A stretch of 64,000 bases of DNA. Source: Candidatus Limnocylindria bacterium. GTDB lineage: Bacteria; Chloroflexota; Limnocylindria; QHBO01. The notes beneath the pieces were generated by a model. That model ran no database searches and was not told the origin of the DNA. It saw only the letters and a list, made by a program, of their open reading frames with translations. Below, in pieces: positions 15,616 through 24,335 of this stretch. Where the stretch lies: positions 1-64,000 of the forward strand of contig JASLBU010000187.1 of the NCBI GenBank assembly GCA_030146365.1, in the 5' to 3' direction. Both the position numbers and the translations under genes were made by a program. Numbering within the stretch: the stretch's first letter is position 1; each line of letters begins with the position of its first letter.

Positions 15616-16710
15616 ATGGCGACCGTCACGTTCGACCACATGTACAAGCGGTACGGCGACGACGTGGTCGCCGTGAACGACCTGAACCTCGAGATCGGGG
15701 ACGGTGAGTTCATCTGCCTCGTCGGCCCCTCCGGTTGCGGCAAGACGACCGCCCTCCGCTGCGTGGCCGGCCTGGAGGAGATCAGCGATGGGCGCCTGCT
15801 CATCGGCGACCGCGTGGTGAACAACGTGGCTCCCAAGGACCGCGACATCGCGATGGTGTTCCAGAGCTACGCGCTCTACCCGCACATGTCGGTCTACGAC
15901 AACCTCGCCTTCGGCCTGAAGCTCCGCAAGATCAACAAGAGCGACATCGACCGCCGGGTCAAGGAGGCCGCCGGCATCCTGGGCCTCGACAAGTTCCTCG
16001 ACCGCAAGCCGCGCGCCCTCTCCGGCGGGCAGCGCCAGCGCGTCGCGCTGGGGCGGGCCATCGTTCGGGAGCCGTCCGTGTTCCTCATGGACGAGCCGCT
16101 GTCGAACCTCGACGCCAAGCTGCGCGTCCAGACGCGTGCCGAGATCGCGCGCCTCCATCAGCGCCTGGGGACCACGACGATCTACGTCACGCACGACCAG
16201 GTCGAGGCCATGACGATGGGCGACCGCATCGCGGTCATGCGGGACGGATTGCTCCAGCAGATCGGGACGCCGCAGGAGCTCTACGACCACCCGGTGAACA
16301 TCTTCGTGGCCGGCTTCATCGGCTCACCGTCCATGAACTTCGCGACCACCAAGGCGGAGGGCAAGGACCTCATGTTCGGTGGCTCGAAGCTCGAGCTGGC
16401 CGGCGTGCAGGCCCGCGCGGCCGACTCCCGTCCGGACGGGGCGAACGTCCTGATCGGCTTCCGACCCGAGCACATCGAGATCGCCAACGGCACCGCCGGT
16501 GTCAACGCGGTTCGCTTCCCCGCCAAGGTGGACGTCGTGGAGTACCTAGGCAACGAGGAGCTGATCCACGCGCAGGCCGAGGGGAGCGAGATCGTGGCCC
16601 TGCTGCCATCCGACCGTGACGTGAAGGTGGGTCAGACGGTCGACTTCACGGTGCCGATGGACAAGCTTCATATCTTCGACCCCGACTCGGAGAAGACCCT
16701 GGTCGGGTAG
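15616..16710 (+). CDS. carbohydrate ABC importer ATPase (MalK/UgpC/MsmK type)
   Basis: A 364-residue ATPase. It has Walker A (GPSGCGKTT), signature LSGGQRQR, Walker B (LMDEPLSNLDAKLR) and switch His (YVTHDQVEAMTMGDR), followed by the roughly 120-residue OB-fold regulatory domain with GFRPEHIEI typical of the MalK/UgpC group. It energises the two permeases encoded at 18286-20120. A good ribosome site (GAGGAG) precedes the ATG. Having the ATPase first in its own operon, rather than a shared stand-alone ATPase, suggests a dedicated importer. Confidence 0.93.
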   Translation: MATVTFDHMYKRYGDDVVAVNDLNLEIGDGEFICLVGPSGCGKTTALRCVAGLEEISDGRLLIGDRVVNNVAPKDRDIAMVFQSYALYPHMSVYDNLAFGLKLRKINKSDIDRRVKEAAGILGLDKFLDRKPRALSGGQRQRVALGRAIVREPSVFLMDEPLSNLDAKLRVQTRAEIARLHQRLGTTTIYVTHDQVEAMTMGDRIAVMRDGLLQQIGTPQELYDHPVNIFVAGFIGSPSMNFATTKAEGKDLMFGGSKLELAGVQARAADSRPDGANVLIGFRPEHIEIANGTAGVNAVRFPAKVDVVEYLGNEELIHAQAEGSEIVALLPSDRDVKVGQTVDFTVPMDKLHIFDPDSEKTLVG

Positions 16711-16825
16711 CGCCCCGCGTACCTGGTACGAACGCGCCACCACTCCGCAGCCACGCGGCTCGGACCGGCCGGAACCAACAGTGCGCCAGGGCAGTGCCCG
16801 CGCCACAGGACAGGTGGAGGAACTC

Positions 16826-18205
16826 ATGCGGAAATTCAAGTTCATGGCCCCGGCGCTTGCCGCGGTCCTCGTGCTCGCCGCGTGCGGCAACGGGGATGAG
16901 GGCGACGGCGGTGCCGGCGCCAGTGGCGGAGCCGGCGCCAGTGGCGGAGCCGGCGCCAGTGGCGGAGCCGGCGGGAGTGCCGGCGCCGGTGCCGACGTCG
17001 AAGAGGGCGACGGCTCGATCGTCGTCACGTCGCTCTGGGGCGGCACCGAGCAGGAGGCCTTCGAGGCCGTCCTCGCCGCGTTCACCGAGGAGACGGGCAT
17101 CGAGGCGGAGTACGAGGCCAACCGAACCGACTACGCGACGGTGCTGCGGACTCGCATCCAGGGCGGCGAGCCGCCCGACGTGGCGATCATCCCGGGCATC
17201 GGCACCCTGCGAAGCCTGGCGCGTGAGGGGTCTCTCATTCCGCTCAGCGACCTGGGTGTGAATCAGGCCGACATCGAGGGCAACTACGCGCCCGGCATCC
17301 TGGACGTGGGCGTCGTCGACGACGAGCTCTACGGGATCATGGTGAAGCTGAATTCGAAGGCGACCATCTTCTACAGCCCCGAGCGGTTCGAGGAGATGGG
17401 CGTCGAGCCCGCCGAGGACTGGGACGGCCTGCTGCAGCTGACCGAGGACATCAAGGCCGCCGGGTCCACTCCGTGGTCGGTGGGGGCGGCCGATGGCTGG
17501 ACGCTCACCGACTGGTTCGAGATCGTCTACCTCAAGATGCACGGCCCGGAGGCGTACGACACGCTGTTCAGCCCGGAAGGTGACTGGACCGATCCGACCG
17601 TGCAGGCATCGATCGACAAGATGCTCGAGATCCTGAACGAGGAGAACGTCGCCGGCGGCGTGGACGGGGCCAGTGCGACCGCGTTCGTGGATGCCATCGG
17701 GCAGGTCTTCAGCACCAGCCCCTCCGCAGAGCTCTACTACGGGGGCGGATTCGTCGGCGGCATCGCGACCGGTACGGACGTGAACCCGGACCTCGCAGGC
17801 CAGGAAGGGACGGCGATCGACTGGTTCCCGTTCCCGACCATCGACGGCAACGGCGAAGGCCTGGTCACCTATGGCGGTGACGTCATGGCTGCCCTCGTGG
17901 CGGATTCGGACGTCGCGGCGTTCATGGAGTACCTGACCACCGCAGAGGCCGGCCAGGTCTGGGCGGAGGGCGGGACGATCATCTCGCCGATCGTCGAGGT
18001 CGACACGTCCGTCTACCCGACGAGCCTCATCCAGGCGGAGGCCGAGCAGGTGACGTCCGCCGAGGCCGTGCGCTTCGACGGCTCCGACCTGCTGCCGGGC
18101 GTCGATCTGGGGGCTCTCCTCCAGGCGGCCTTCCGCGGTGAGGACACCGCCCCGCTGCTGGAGGAGTTCCAGACGCAGGTGTCGACCGCCTGGGAGACCG
18201 AGTAA
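16826..18205 (+). CDS. extracytoplasmic sugar-binding lipoprotein (ABC importer)
   Basis: A 459-residue family-1 solute-binding protein. A signal peptide ends in the lipobox LVLAAC (Cys near residue 19). A low-complexity linker of Gly/Ala/Ser repeats about 40 residues long separates the lipid anchor from the binding domain, which opens TSLWGGTEQEAFEAVLAAF, typical of sugar-binding proteins. It delivers a carbohydrate to the permeases downstream. The ATG at 16826 has GGAGG five bases upstream; an upstream in-frame start lacks both. The neighbouring alpha-mannosidase suggests a mannose-containing glycan or glycoside, by inference. Confidence 0.92.
   Translation: MRKFKFMAPALAAVLVLAACGNGDEGDGGAGASGGAGASGGAGASGGAGGSAGAGADVEEGDGSIVVTSLWGGTEQEAFEAVLAAFTEETGIEAEYEANRTDYATVLRTRIQGGEPPDVAIIPGIGTLRSLAREGSLIPLSDLGVNQADIEGNYAPGILDVGVVDDELYGIMVKLNSKATIFYSPERFEEMGVEPAEDWDGLLQLTEDIKAAGSTPWSVGAADGWTLTDWFEIVYLKMHGPEAYDTLFSPEGDWTDPTVQASIDKMLEILNEENVAGGVDGASATAFVDAIGQVFSTSPSAELYYGGGFVGGIATGTDVNPDLAGQEGTAIDWFPFPTIDGNGEGLVTYGGDVMAALVADSDVAAFMEYLTTAEAGQVWAEGGTIISPIVEVDTSVYPTSLIQAEAEQVTSAEAVRFDGSDLLPGVDLGALLQAAFRGEDTAPLLEEFQTQVSTAWETE
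16913..16966 (+). repeat. three perfect 18-bp tandem repeats in the lipoprotein linker
   Basis: The unit GCCGGCGCCAGTGGCGGA occurs three times in a row without change, plus a degenerate partial copy. Each unit encodes Ala-Gly-Ala-Ser-Gly-Gly in the linker behind the lipobox. The length is a multiple of three, so copy-number change would alter linker length without frameshift. Confidence 0.95.
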
Positions 18206-18218
18206 ACCGTCAGTCTCT

Positions 18219-18253
18219 GAAGGGGAGGGGTCCGCACACGACCCCTCCCCTTC
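18219..18253 (+). terminator. perfect 14-bp stem-loop after the binding-protein gene
   Basis: GAAGGGGAGGGGTC (18219-18232) pairs with GACCCCTCCCCTTC (18240-18253) across a seven-base loop, 13 bases after the stop. There is no T-run, so it is more likely a 3'-end stabiliser or partial terminator than a full stop. This would give excess binding protein over permease. Confidence 0.75.
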
Positions 18254-18285
18254 GTGCTACGGCGTCCTGAGGAAAGGAGGGATCC

Positions 18286-19230
18286 ATGACGGCGGCGACC
18301 CCGTCCGCGCCGACGCGCTCGAGCGGAAGGGTTCTGGGGGGCGGATTCAGCTGGGCGGCGCTTCTGTTCCTCAGCCCGGCGGCGGTGCTCCTCAGCGTCT
18401 TTATCCTCTTCCCGACGGTCTACACGCTGCTCCTGAGCTTCAACCGGGGGCGCGGCGGAGAGTTCTCCAACTGGGTGGGCCTGGACAACTGGATCCGGCT
18501 GTTCACCCAGGACCCGAACTTCCTCCGAATCGGCTTCCCGCCCTCCGGCGCGCTGTGGAACAACGTGCTCTGGATGGTCGTCTTCGTCCCGCTCACCGTC
18601 CTGTTCGGCCTGATCATCGCGGTCATGGCCACGCGGGTGAAGTACGAGGCGTGGATCAAGGGCATCGTCTTCCTGCCCCAGGCGATCGCCGCAACCTCGC
18701 TCGCCATCATCTGGCGCTTCGTCTACTCCCCGGATCCGGAGACCGGGCTCATGAACGCGATCCTCGGGGTAGCCAACATCGGGCCGGTGTCCCTCCTCGG
18801 AAGTCCGTCCACCGTGAACTGGGCGCTGATCGCGGTGGGGATCTGGGGGTCAGTGGGCTTCGCGACGGTCATCCTCTCGGCCGCCATCAAGGGCATCTCA
18901 TCGGAGGTGCTCGAGGCGGCCCGCGTGGACGGAGCCACTGAGACACAGATCTTCTGGCGGATCATCGTTCCAATGGTGAGCCTGCCGATCTCGGTCGTCG
19001 CAGTCACGCTCGTCGTCGGTGTGATCAAGCTGTTCGACCTGATCTTCGTCATGACCACCGGAGGGCCGGGAGCCTCGAGCCGGGTGATCGCCTTCTCGAT
19101 GTACCAGGAGGCCTTCCCCTCGGGGCAGTTCGGCTACGGGGCCGCCATCGCCATCGTCATGCTGCTGCTGTTGATTCCGATCATGATCTTCAACATCCGG
19201 CGCTTCCGAGCCGACGCGGTGCAGCAATGA
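18286..19230 (+). CDS. sugar ABC importer permease 1 (MalF/UgpA type)
   Basis: A 314-residue integral-membrane protein with six predicted helices. The cytoplasmic coupling loop is EAARVDGATETQIFWRIIVP, the EAA motif of binding-protein-dependent importers. It pairs with the second permease, whose ATG overlaps this stop (ATGA at 19227). A ribosome site (AAGGAGGG) precedes the ATG. The post-binding-protein hairpin lies between the binding-protein stop and this start. Confidence 0.93.
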   Translation: MTAATPSAPTRSSGRVLGGGFSWAALLFLSPAAVLLSVFILFPTVYTLLLSFNRGRGGEFSNWVGLDNWIRLFTQDPNFLRIGFPPSGALWNNVLWMVVFVPLTVLFGLIIAVMATRVKYEAWIKGIVFLPQAIAATSLAIIWRFVYSPDPETGLMNAILGVANIGPVSLLGSPSTVNWALIAVGIWGSVGFATVILSAAIKGISSEVLEAARVDGATETQIFWRIIVPMVSLPISVVAVTLVVGVIKLFDLIFVMTTGGPGASSRVIAFSMYQEAFPSGQFGYGAAIAIVMLLLLIPIMIFNIRRFRADAVQQ

Positions 19231-20120
19231 CCGCTCTGCAGGACACGGCCGTCCAGGCTCCACCCCGCACATTCGCCGAGCGCCTCGCGCGGCTCATGGG
19301 GCGCGGGCCTACCCATCTGATCCTGGCGCTGATCGCGCTGGTGTGGCTTGTCCCGTCGATCGGTCTGCTCATCACCTCGTTCCGGCCGAGCGCCGACATG
19401 CGGGCGACGGGCTGGTGGACCGTTCTGTTCGAGCCGCGGTTCACCACCGCCAATTATGAGCGGGTGCTGGCCGCGGAGGGCATCGGCCAGGCGTTCCTCA
19501 ACAGCCTGTTCATTACGATCCCCTCGACGATCCTTCCGCTGCTCGTTGCCTCCATGGCGGCGTTTGCGCTCGCGTGGGTGAAGTTTCCCTTCCGCGACAC
19601 GATCTTCCTGATCATCGTCGCGCTGCTCATGGTTCCCGTGCAGGTGGCGTTCATTCCCACGGTCACTGGCTTCCGTGAGTCGGGGACAGGGCTGTTGACG
19701 AACTACGGCGCCGTGTGGCTCACCCACACGGCGTGGGCGCTGCCGTTCGGCATCTTCCTGCTGCGGAACTTCTTCATCACGCTGCCGAAGGACCTGATCG
19801 AGGCAGCACGCATCGACGGAGCGTCGAACCTGGGGATCTTCCGCACCATCGTCCTGCCGTTGTCGGTGCCGGCGATCGCGGCCTATGGCATCTTCCAGTT
19901 CCTGTGGGTCTGGAACGACCTGTTGATGGCATTGATCTACGCGCAGCGGAATGCGATCCAGCCGATGACCGTGAAGGTGACGCAGCTGCTCGGCACGTAC
20001 GCCACGGAGTGGAGCCTGCTCGCCGCCGCGGCGTTTCTCATCATGATCGTGCCGCTCGTCGTGTTCATCAGCCTGCAGCGCTACTTCGTCCAGGGCCTGC
20101 TCGCGGGCTCCGTGAAGTAG
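19227..20120 (+). CDS. sugar ABC importer permease 2 (MalG/UgpE type)
   Basis: A 297-residue membrane protein with six predicted helices and the coupling motif EAARIDGASNLGIFRTIVLP. The C-terminal LQRYFVQGLLAGSVK is the classic end of MalG-type permeases. It forms the heterodimeric channel with the preceding permease. It overlaps that gene by four bases and the next gene by one base, so importer and hydrolase are read from one message. Confidence 0.94.
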   Translation: MTALQDTAVQAPPRTFAERLARLMGRGPTHLILALIALVWLVPSIGLLITSFRPSADMRATGWWTVLFEPRFTTANYERVLAAEGIGQAFLNSLFITIPSTILPLLVASMAAFALAWVKFPFRDTIFLIIVALLMVPVQVAFIPTVTGFRESGTGLLTNYGAVWLTHTAWALPFGIFLLRNFFITLPKDLIEAARIDGASNLGIFRTIVLPLSVPAIAAYGIFQFLWVWNDLLMALIYAQRNAIQPMTVKVTQLLGTYATEWSLLAAAAFLIMIVPLVVFISLQRYFVQGLLAGSVK

Positions 20121-20941
20121 TGGCGGCGGCGCTCAGCGTCGTCAGCTGGAACATTCGCGCCGCCATCGGTCCGGGGCCGTTTCCGGATCGGTGGTGGCGG
20201 CGCATTGACGCCGATCGTCTTCGCGCGATCGGCGAGTTCCTGTTTGCGCTGGATGCCGACGTGGTGGCGCTCCAGGAAGTGGCGCTCGTGTCCCGTGACG
20301 GTGACCTGGTCGACAACGCCGGCGACCTGGCACGGCAGCTGGGCCTCGCGGTGCGCTACGGGGCCGTGCGCACCTACGACGTGCTGGAGGATGGGCAGCG
20401 TCGCGGGGTCGGCATGTACGGGAATGCGCTCCTCTCACGGCGAGCTCTCCGGAACGCCCGGACCATTGCATTGCCGCAAGCCGAAGCGGCGAGCTTCATC
20501 GAGCCACCGAACACTGGCCATCCCGCCGCCGGGGTCACCTATGCGGAAGCGCCGGACCACATCCGCGAGCCGCGGTCGCTGCTGCTGGCAGACGTGGACG
20601 GACGCTGGCGGGTCGGCACCGCGCACTTCAGCCACATCGGATCCGGAGAGCGGCTGCTCCAGGCCGAGGCCACGGTGGCTGCCTTCGAGGACGCCTTGCC
20701 GGCGGCGCTCCTCGGCGATCTCAACGCGTCGATCGAGGCGCCAGAGCTCGCACCGTTCCAGTCCTGGGCCGACGGGTTCACCGAGCCGCCCGGTGCCGCC
20801 GAGCGAATCACCACCGACGACGGCTGGCGGATCGATCACGTGCTGGTCCGTGGCGCGGCGGTGCGTGGCTGCCGGGTCATGCGTGAGTCGCGAGACCTCA
20901 GCGACCACTACCCCGTCGCGGCCAAGCTGGTCGCCGCCTGA
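20120..20941 (+). CDS. endonuclease/exonuclease/phosphatase-fold hydrolase
   Basis: A 273-residue metal-dependent phosphodiesterase fold. It opens SVVSWNIRAAIG and contains the family motifs VVALQEV, TAHFSHIGSG, GDLNAS, IDHVLV and SDHYPV. The family covers nucleases, sphingomyelinases and inositol-phosphate phosphatases. In a sugar-import/mannosidase operon it could remove a phosphodiester-linked head group from a glycan or glycolipid, which is speculation. It lacks a signal peptide, so it acts in the cytosol. The GTG start shares its G with the TAG stop of the permease (TAGTG). Confidence 0.88.
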   Translation: MAAALSVVSWNIRAAIGPGPFPDRWWRRIDADRLRAIGEFLFALDADVVALQEVALVSRDGDLVDNAGDLARQLGLAVRYGAVRTYDVLEDGQRRGVGMYGNALLSRRALRNARTIALPQAEAASFIEPPNTGHPAAGVTYAEAPDHIREPRSLLLADVDGRWRVGTAHFSHIGSGERLLQAEATVAAFEDALPAALLGDLNASIEAPELAPFQSWADGFTEPPGAAERITTDDGWRIDHVLVRGAAVRGCRVMRESRDLSDHYPVAAKLVAA

Positions 20942-20958
20942 CGGCGCCGGCACCCACG

Positions 20959-21004
20959 GTACGTCATTCGACGTACGCGCCCGATCGGCGGCAGCCGGTA
21001 CGCT
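20959..21004 (+). promoter_or_regulatory. internal promoter with palindrome before the mannosidase gene
   Basis: A perfect palindrome GTACGTC-ATTC-GACGTAC (20959-20976) lies where a -35 region is expected for the hexamer TACGCT (20999-21004), which is ten bases before the ATG at 21015. This suggests a separately regulated promoter with a bound repressor or activator. Confidence 0.45.
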
Positions 21005-21014
21005 GACCGCACGC

Positions 21015-23837
21015 ATGAGCAACGATTCGACAGCCGAGCCGACCACCATTCATCTCGTCCCGCACACCCACTGGGACCGCGAGTGGTATCGGCCGTTCCA
21101 GTCGTTCCGCATGCAGCTGGTGGACCTCGTTGACCGGGTCCTCGACATGCTCGAGGCCGAGCCCGAATTCGCGTTCACGCTGGACGGCCAGCTGGCGACC
21201 ATCGACGACTACCTGGAGATTCGCCCCGACCAGGCTGAACGGATCCGTGGCCACGTCGAGCGCGGTCGCCTGGCCATTGGCCCATGGCAGATCCTGATGG
21301 ACGAGTTCCTGGTGAGCGGCGAGACGCTGGTGCGCAACCTCGAGCGCGGGTGGGCGCGCGCCGAGGACTTCGGCGGGCCGATGCAGGTCGGCTACCTGCC
21401 GGACATGTTCGGCCACGTGGCGCAGATGCCGCAGCTTCTGCGCCGCGCCGGACTGGCCGATGCGGTGGTGTGGCGCGGCATCCCGGCCGCCATCGACCAC
21501 CATGCATTCCGGTGGGAATCGCCGGACGGCTCGTGGGTGCGAGCCGAATACCTGCCGGCGGGCTACGGCAACGCCGCCTACCTGTTCGCCGTGCCGTCCG
21601 CCCTGGAGCCCGCCGCGGAGCGCTTCGCCGACTGGGCGATGCCGTGGTTCGGCGATGACCCGGTGCTCGCGATGTACGGGACCGATCACACCGCGCCCGT
21701 GCCCGAGCTCGCCGGGCTGGTGAGCCGGCTCAACGAGGTCCAGGCCGCCGCGCGGATGCGCATCTCGACGCTGGCCCAGTACATCGAGGCGGCTCCGCAG
21801 CTCACCGAGACGGATCCGTGCTGGCGGGGCGAGATGCGATCCGGCGCGCGCGCCAACGTGCTGATGGGCGTCACGAGCGCCCGAATCGACATCAAGCAGG
21901 CGGCTGGACGCGCGGAGAGGGCGCTTGAGCGCTACGCGGAGCCGCTGACCGCCCTCCACGTCGCCCCCGATGCCTGGCCGGCGGCGTTTCTACGTCTGGC
22001 ATGGGGCAAGGTCATCGAGAACTCGGCGCACGATTCGATCTGCGGGTGCTCGATCGACCCCGTCGTCGCGCACGTGCTGGTCCGCTTCGCCGAGGCCGAC
22101 CAGGTCGCCACGACCCTGGCGCGCCGGGCGGCTGTGGCCGTGGCCTCCTCGGCGCCGAGAGGCTCGATCGTGATCCTCAATCCGACCCCGACGCGACGCG
22201 CGGGCCTCGTCGAGGCGGAGCTGCGGGTCCCGGAGGCGTGGGCTTCCGTCGCGCTGGAGCTCCCCGACGGAGCGCGGGTGGCAACCCAGGAGCTGAGCCG
22301 CAAGGAATCGGTGCTGTTCGACGGCGAGCTGCGGGGCGACGCTGCCGCTGATCTGTTCCGGCGCTTCCACGGACGCGAGATCTTCGACCACGCCTGGAAC
22401 GGCTACCGAATCGATGATCGGACGATCACGTTCGACGTGGACTCCGACCCGGACCCGGTGTGGCTGGATGTCGACGGGCTCCGCGCCGAGGTCATGCACG
22501 CGATGGGCTCCGCTCCCGACGAGACGTGGCGGATTCGGATCGTGGCCTCGCCGCGCCGCACGCTGGCGGCAATACTGCCCGCGCCAGCCCTCGGGTGGAC
22601 GGCCGCCCGCGCGGTCCAGGGCGATGAGGCGCAGCCGGGCGCCGTCACGGTGGATGCCCGCCGGCCGGAGCTGTCGAACGGCCTGCTCACCGTCCGCGTC
22701 GCAGCGAATGGCACGCTGGAGCTCGAGACGCCCGAGGGCGTTCGGGCAAGCGGCATCGGCCGGATCGTGGACGGCGGCGACGTCGGTGACTCGTACAACT
22801 ACGGGCCGCCGGGAATGGATCACGTGGTCGACGTGCCCGCCCGGACGAGTGTGTCGGTGGACCTCGGCGGCCCGGTCCGCGGTCGCCTCCTCATCCGTCG
22901 CACCTTCCAGTGGCCGGCGCGCGCCGCCGCAGACGGCCGGGCCCGTTCGGAGGACTTGATCGGCACCGACGTCGTGACCGAGGTTGAGCTGCGGGCCGGC
23001 GAGCCGTTCGTGCGGGTGGCCATCGCGTTCGACAACCGCAGCGATGACCACCGCGTCCGCTTCCATGCTCCGCTGCCCCGCGGCGCGAACGGGTCGCATG
23101 CGGAGGGACAGTTCGCGGTCGTGGAACGCGGGCTGGTGGCGGAGGGCGGGTATCGCGAGGAGCCGCTGACCACGTACCCGGCCCACGGCTGGGTGGACGC
23201 CGGCGGCCTTGCGATCCTGCTCGACCACGTGTCCGAGTACGAGGTCACAGCGGGCGGGACCGAGGTGGCGCTTACGGTCCTCCGGTCGATCGGCCTGATC
23301 AGCCGCAACGATCACCCGTTCCGCCAGGACCCGGCAGGCCCGGAGATCGCGATCCCGGATGCGCAGATGCGGGGCCGATGGCGCATGACATTCGCGCTTT
23401 ACCCGCACGAAGGCGAATGGTCTGAGGGTGGCGTCCACCTGGCGGCCGAACGGTACCGGCACGACCTGTTGACCACCCTCGGCGCCGGCCAGGCGACCGC
23501 GCCCTGGCCCCCCGATGGCGCCGGCTCCGATGCGCTGGCCGTGGACGGATCCGACGTGGTCCTCACGTCGCTTCGCCGCCGGGAGGACGGCTGGCTCGAG
23601 GCCCGTGTGGTCAACCTCGCCGCGGCGAGGCGGCAGGCACGCATCGGCCCGGACCTGGTGGAGGCGCGGGGCGCATCACTGCGTGGCCACGCTGCCGACG
23701 AGGTGGCCGTCGGCGGGGGGCATGTGGCGCTGACGCTGGGGCCTGCAGAGATCCGCACCATCCAGCTGCGGCGGCACGAATCGTCGCTCGGCCGAGCGGA
23801 GGTCCTCGACGCCGCCGGACCTCGCCAGAGCATCTGA
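21015..23837 (+). CDS. glycoside hydrolase family 38 alpha-mannosidase
   Basis: A 940-residue GH38 enzyme. The N-terminal catalytic domain opens with HTHWDREWY (His17/His19/Asp21 region; zinc ligands) and carries the nucleophile Asp130 in LPDMFGH. A three-helix region with NSAHDSICG and a long beta-sandwich C-terminus follow. GH38 enzymes cleave alpha-mannosides with retention. Bacterial members act on mannosylglycerate or trimmed glycans. There is no signal peptide, so the sugar must be imported first, consistent with the importer upstream. The start at 21015 follows the internal promoter; earlier in-frame codons run inside the EEP gene in another frame. Confidence 0.92.
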   Translation: MSNDSTAEPTTIHLVPHTHWDREWYRPFQSFRMQLVDLVDRVLDMLEAEPEFAFTLDGQLATIDDYLEIRPDQAERIRGHVERGRLAIGPWQILMDEFLVSGETLVRNLERGWARAEDFGGPMQVGYLPDMFGHVAQMPQLLRRAGLADAVVWRGIPAAIDHHAFRWESPDGSWVRAEYLPAGYGNAAYLFAVPSALEPAAERFADWAMPWFGDDPVLAMYGTDHTAPVPELAGLVSRLNEVQAAARMRISTLAQYIEAAPQLTETDPCWRGEMRSGARANVLMGVTSARIDIKQAAGRAERALERYAEPLTALHVAPDAWPAAFLRLAWGKVIENSAHDSICGCSIDPVVAHVLVRFAEADQVATTLARRAAVAVASSAPRGSIVILNPTPTRRAGLVEAELRVPEAWASVALELPDGARVATQELSRKESVLFDGELRGDAAADLFRRFHGREIFDHAWNGYRIDDRTITFDVDSDPDPVWLDVDGLRAEVMHAMGSAPDETWRIRIVASPRRTLAAILPAPALGWTAARAVQGDEAQPGAVTVDARRPELSNGLLTVRVAANGTLELETPEGVRASGIGRIVDGGDVGDSYNYGPPGMDHVVDVPARTSVSVDLGGPVRGRLLIRRTFQWPARAAADGRARSEDLIGTDVVTEVELRAGEPFVRVAIAFDNRSDDHRVRFHAPLPRGANGSHAEGQFAVVERGLVAEGGYREEPLTTYPAHGWVDAGGLAILLDHVSEYEVTAGGTEVALTVLRSIGLISRNDHPFRQDPAGPEIAIPDAQMRGRWRMTFALYPHEGEWSEGGVHLAAERYRHDLLTTLGAGQATAPWPPDGAGSDALAVDGSDVVLTSLRRREDGWLEARVVNLAAARRQARIGPDLVEARGASLRGHAADEVAVGGGHVALTLGPAEIRTIQLRRHESSLGRAEVLDAAGPRQSI

Positions 23838-23889
23838 CGCACGGTAGGATACGCCGCAGCCGCAGTCGCACCCGATACGGAGGAACCTC

Positions 23890-24300
23890 GTGGAGCTCGC
23901 GCAGCAACTCAAGACGGTCCCGCTCCTGGCGGACCTCGACGACCGCGTCCGGCGGCGGCTGGCGGAGGTCGGCAAGCGGCGCACCTACGGCCCGGACGAG
24001 GCCATCGTCAAGGAAGGCTCCACCGGGACCGCCCTGTACATCATCCTGAGCGGGCGGGCGCGGGTGGAGCGGGGCGGATCGCCAATCGGCGAGCTGTCGC
24101 CGGGCGACTTCTTCGGCGAGCTGGCGCTGATCGAGGAGCATCCGCGCTCCGCGACCGTGGTGGCTGCGGCGGACACCGACTGCCTCCTGTTCCCCGCCTG
24201 GGAGTTCACGGCGCTGCTCAAGGAGCACCCCGAGATCGCCGTCCCGATCATGCGCGCGCTCATCGAGCGCCTGCACCGCCGCGAGCTCCACGGCGCCTGA
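23890..24300 (+). CDS. cyclic-nucleotide-binding-domain protein
   Basis: A 136-residue protein that is a single cNMP-binding domain. It has the beta-roll sequence (IVKEGSTGTALYIILSGRARV), the phosphate-binding cassette GDFFGELALIEEHPRSATVVA with its Gly-Glu-Leu-Ala and Arg, and a C-terminal helix. No DNA-binding domain is present, so it is a stand-alone cNMP sensor or adaptor, not a Crp-type regulator. GTG start with ribosome site GGAGG; a TAGGAT hexamer at 23845-23850 may be its promoter. The protein partner is unknown. Confidence 0.88.
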   Translation: MELAQQLKTVPLLADLDDRVRRRLAEVGKRRTYGPDEAIVKEGSTGTALYIILSGRARVERGGSPIGELSPGDFFGELALIEEHPRSATVVAAADTDCLLFPAWEFTALLKEHPEIAVPIMRALIERLHRRELHGA

Positions 24301-24335
24301 CGTCCCCGGCTGACCGGGTCTCCGGGCGAGCCGTC

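Noticed and set aside
20205..21014. N-terminal extension of the mannosidase frame
   Set aside because: The extension runs through the EEP hydrolase gene in another frame; GH38 homology begins just after ATG 21015.
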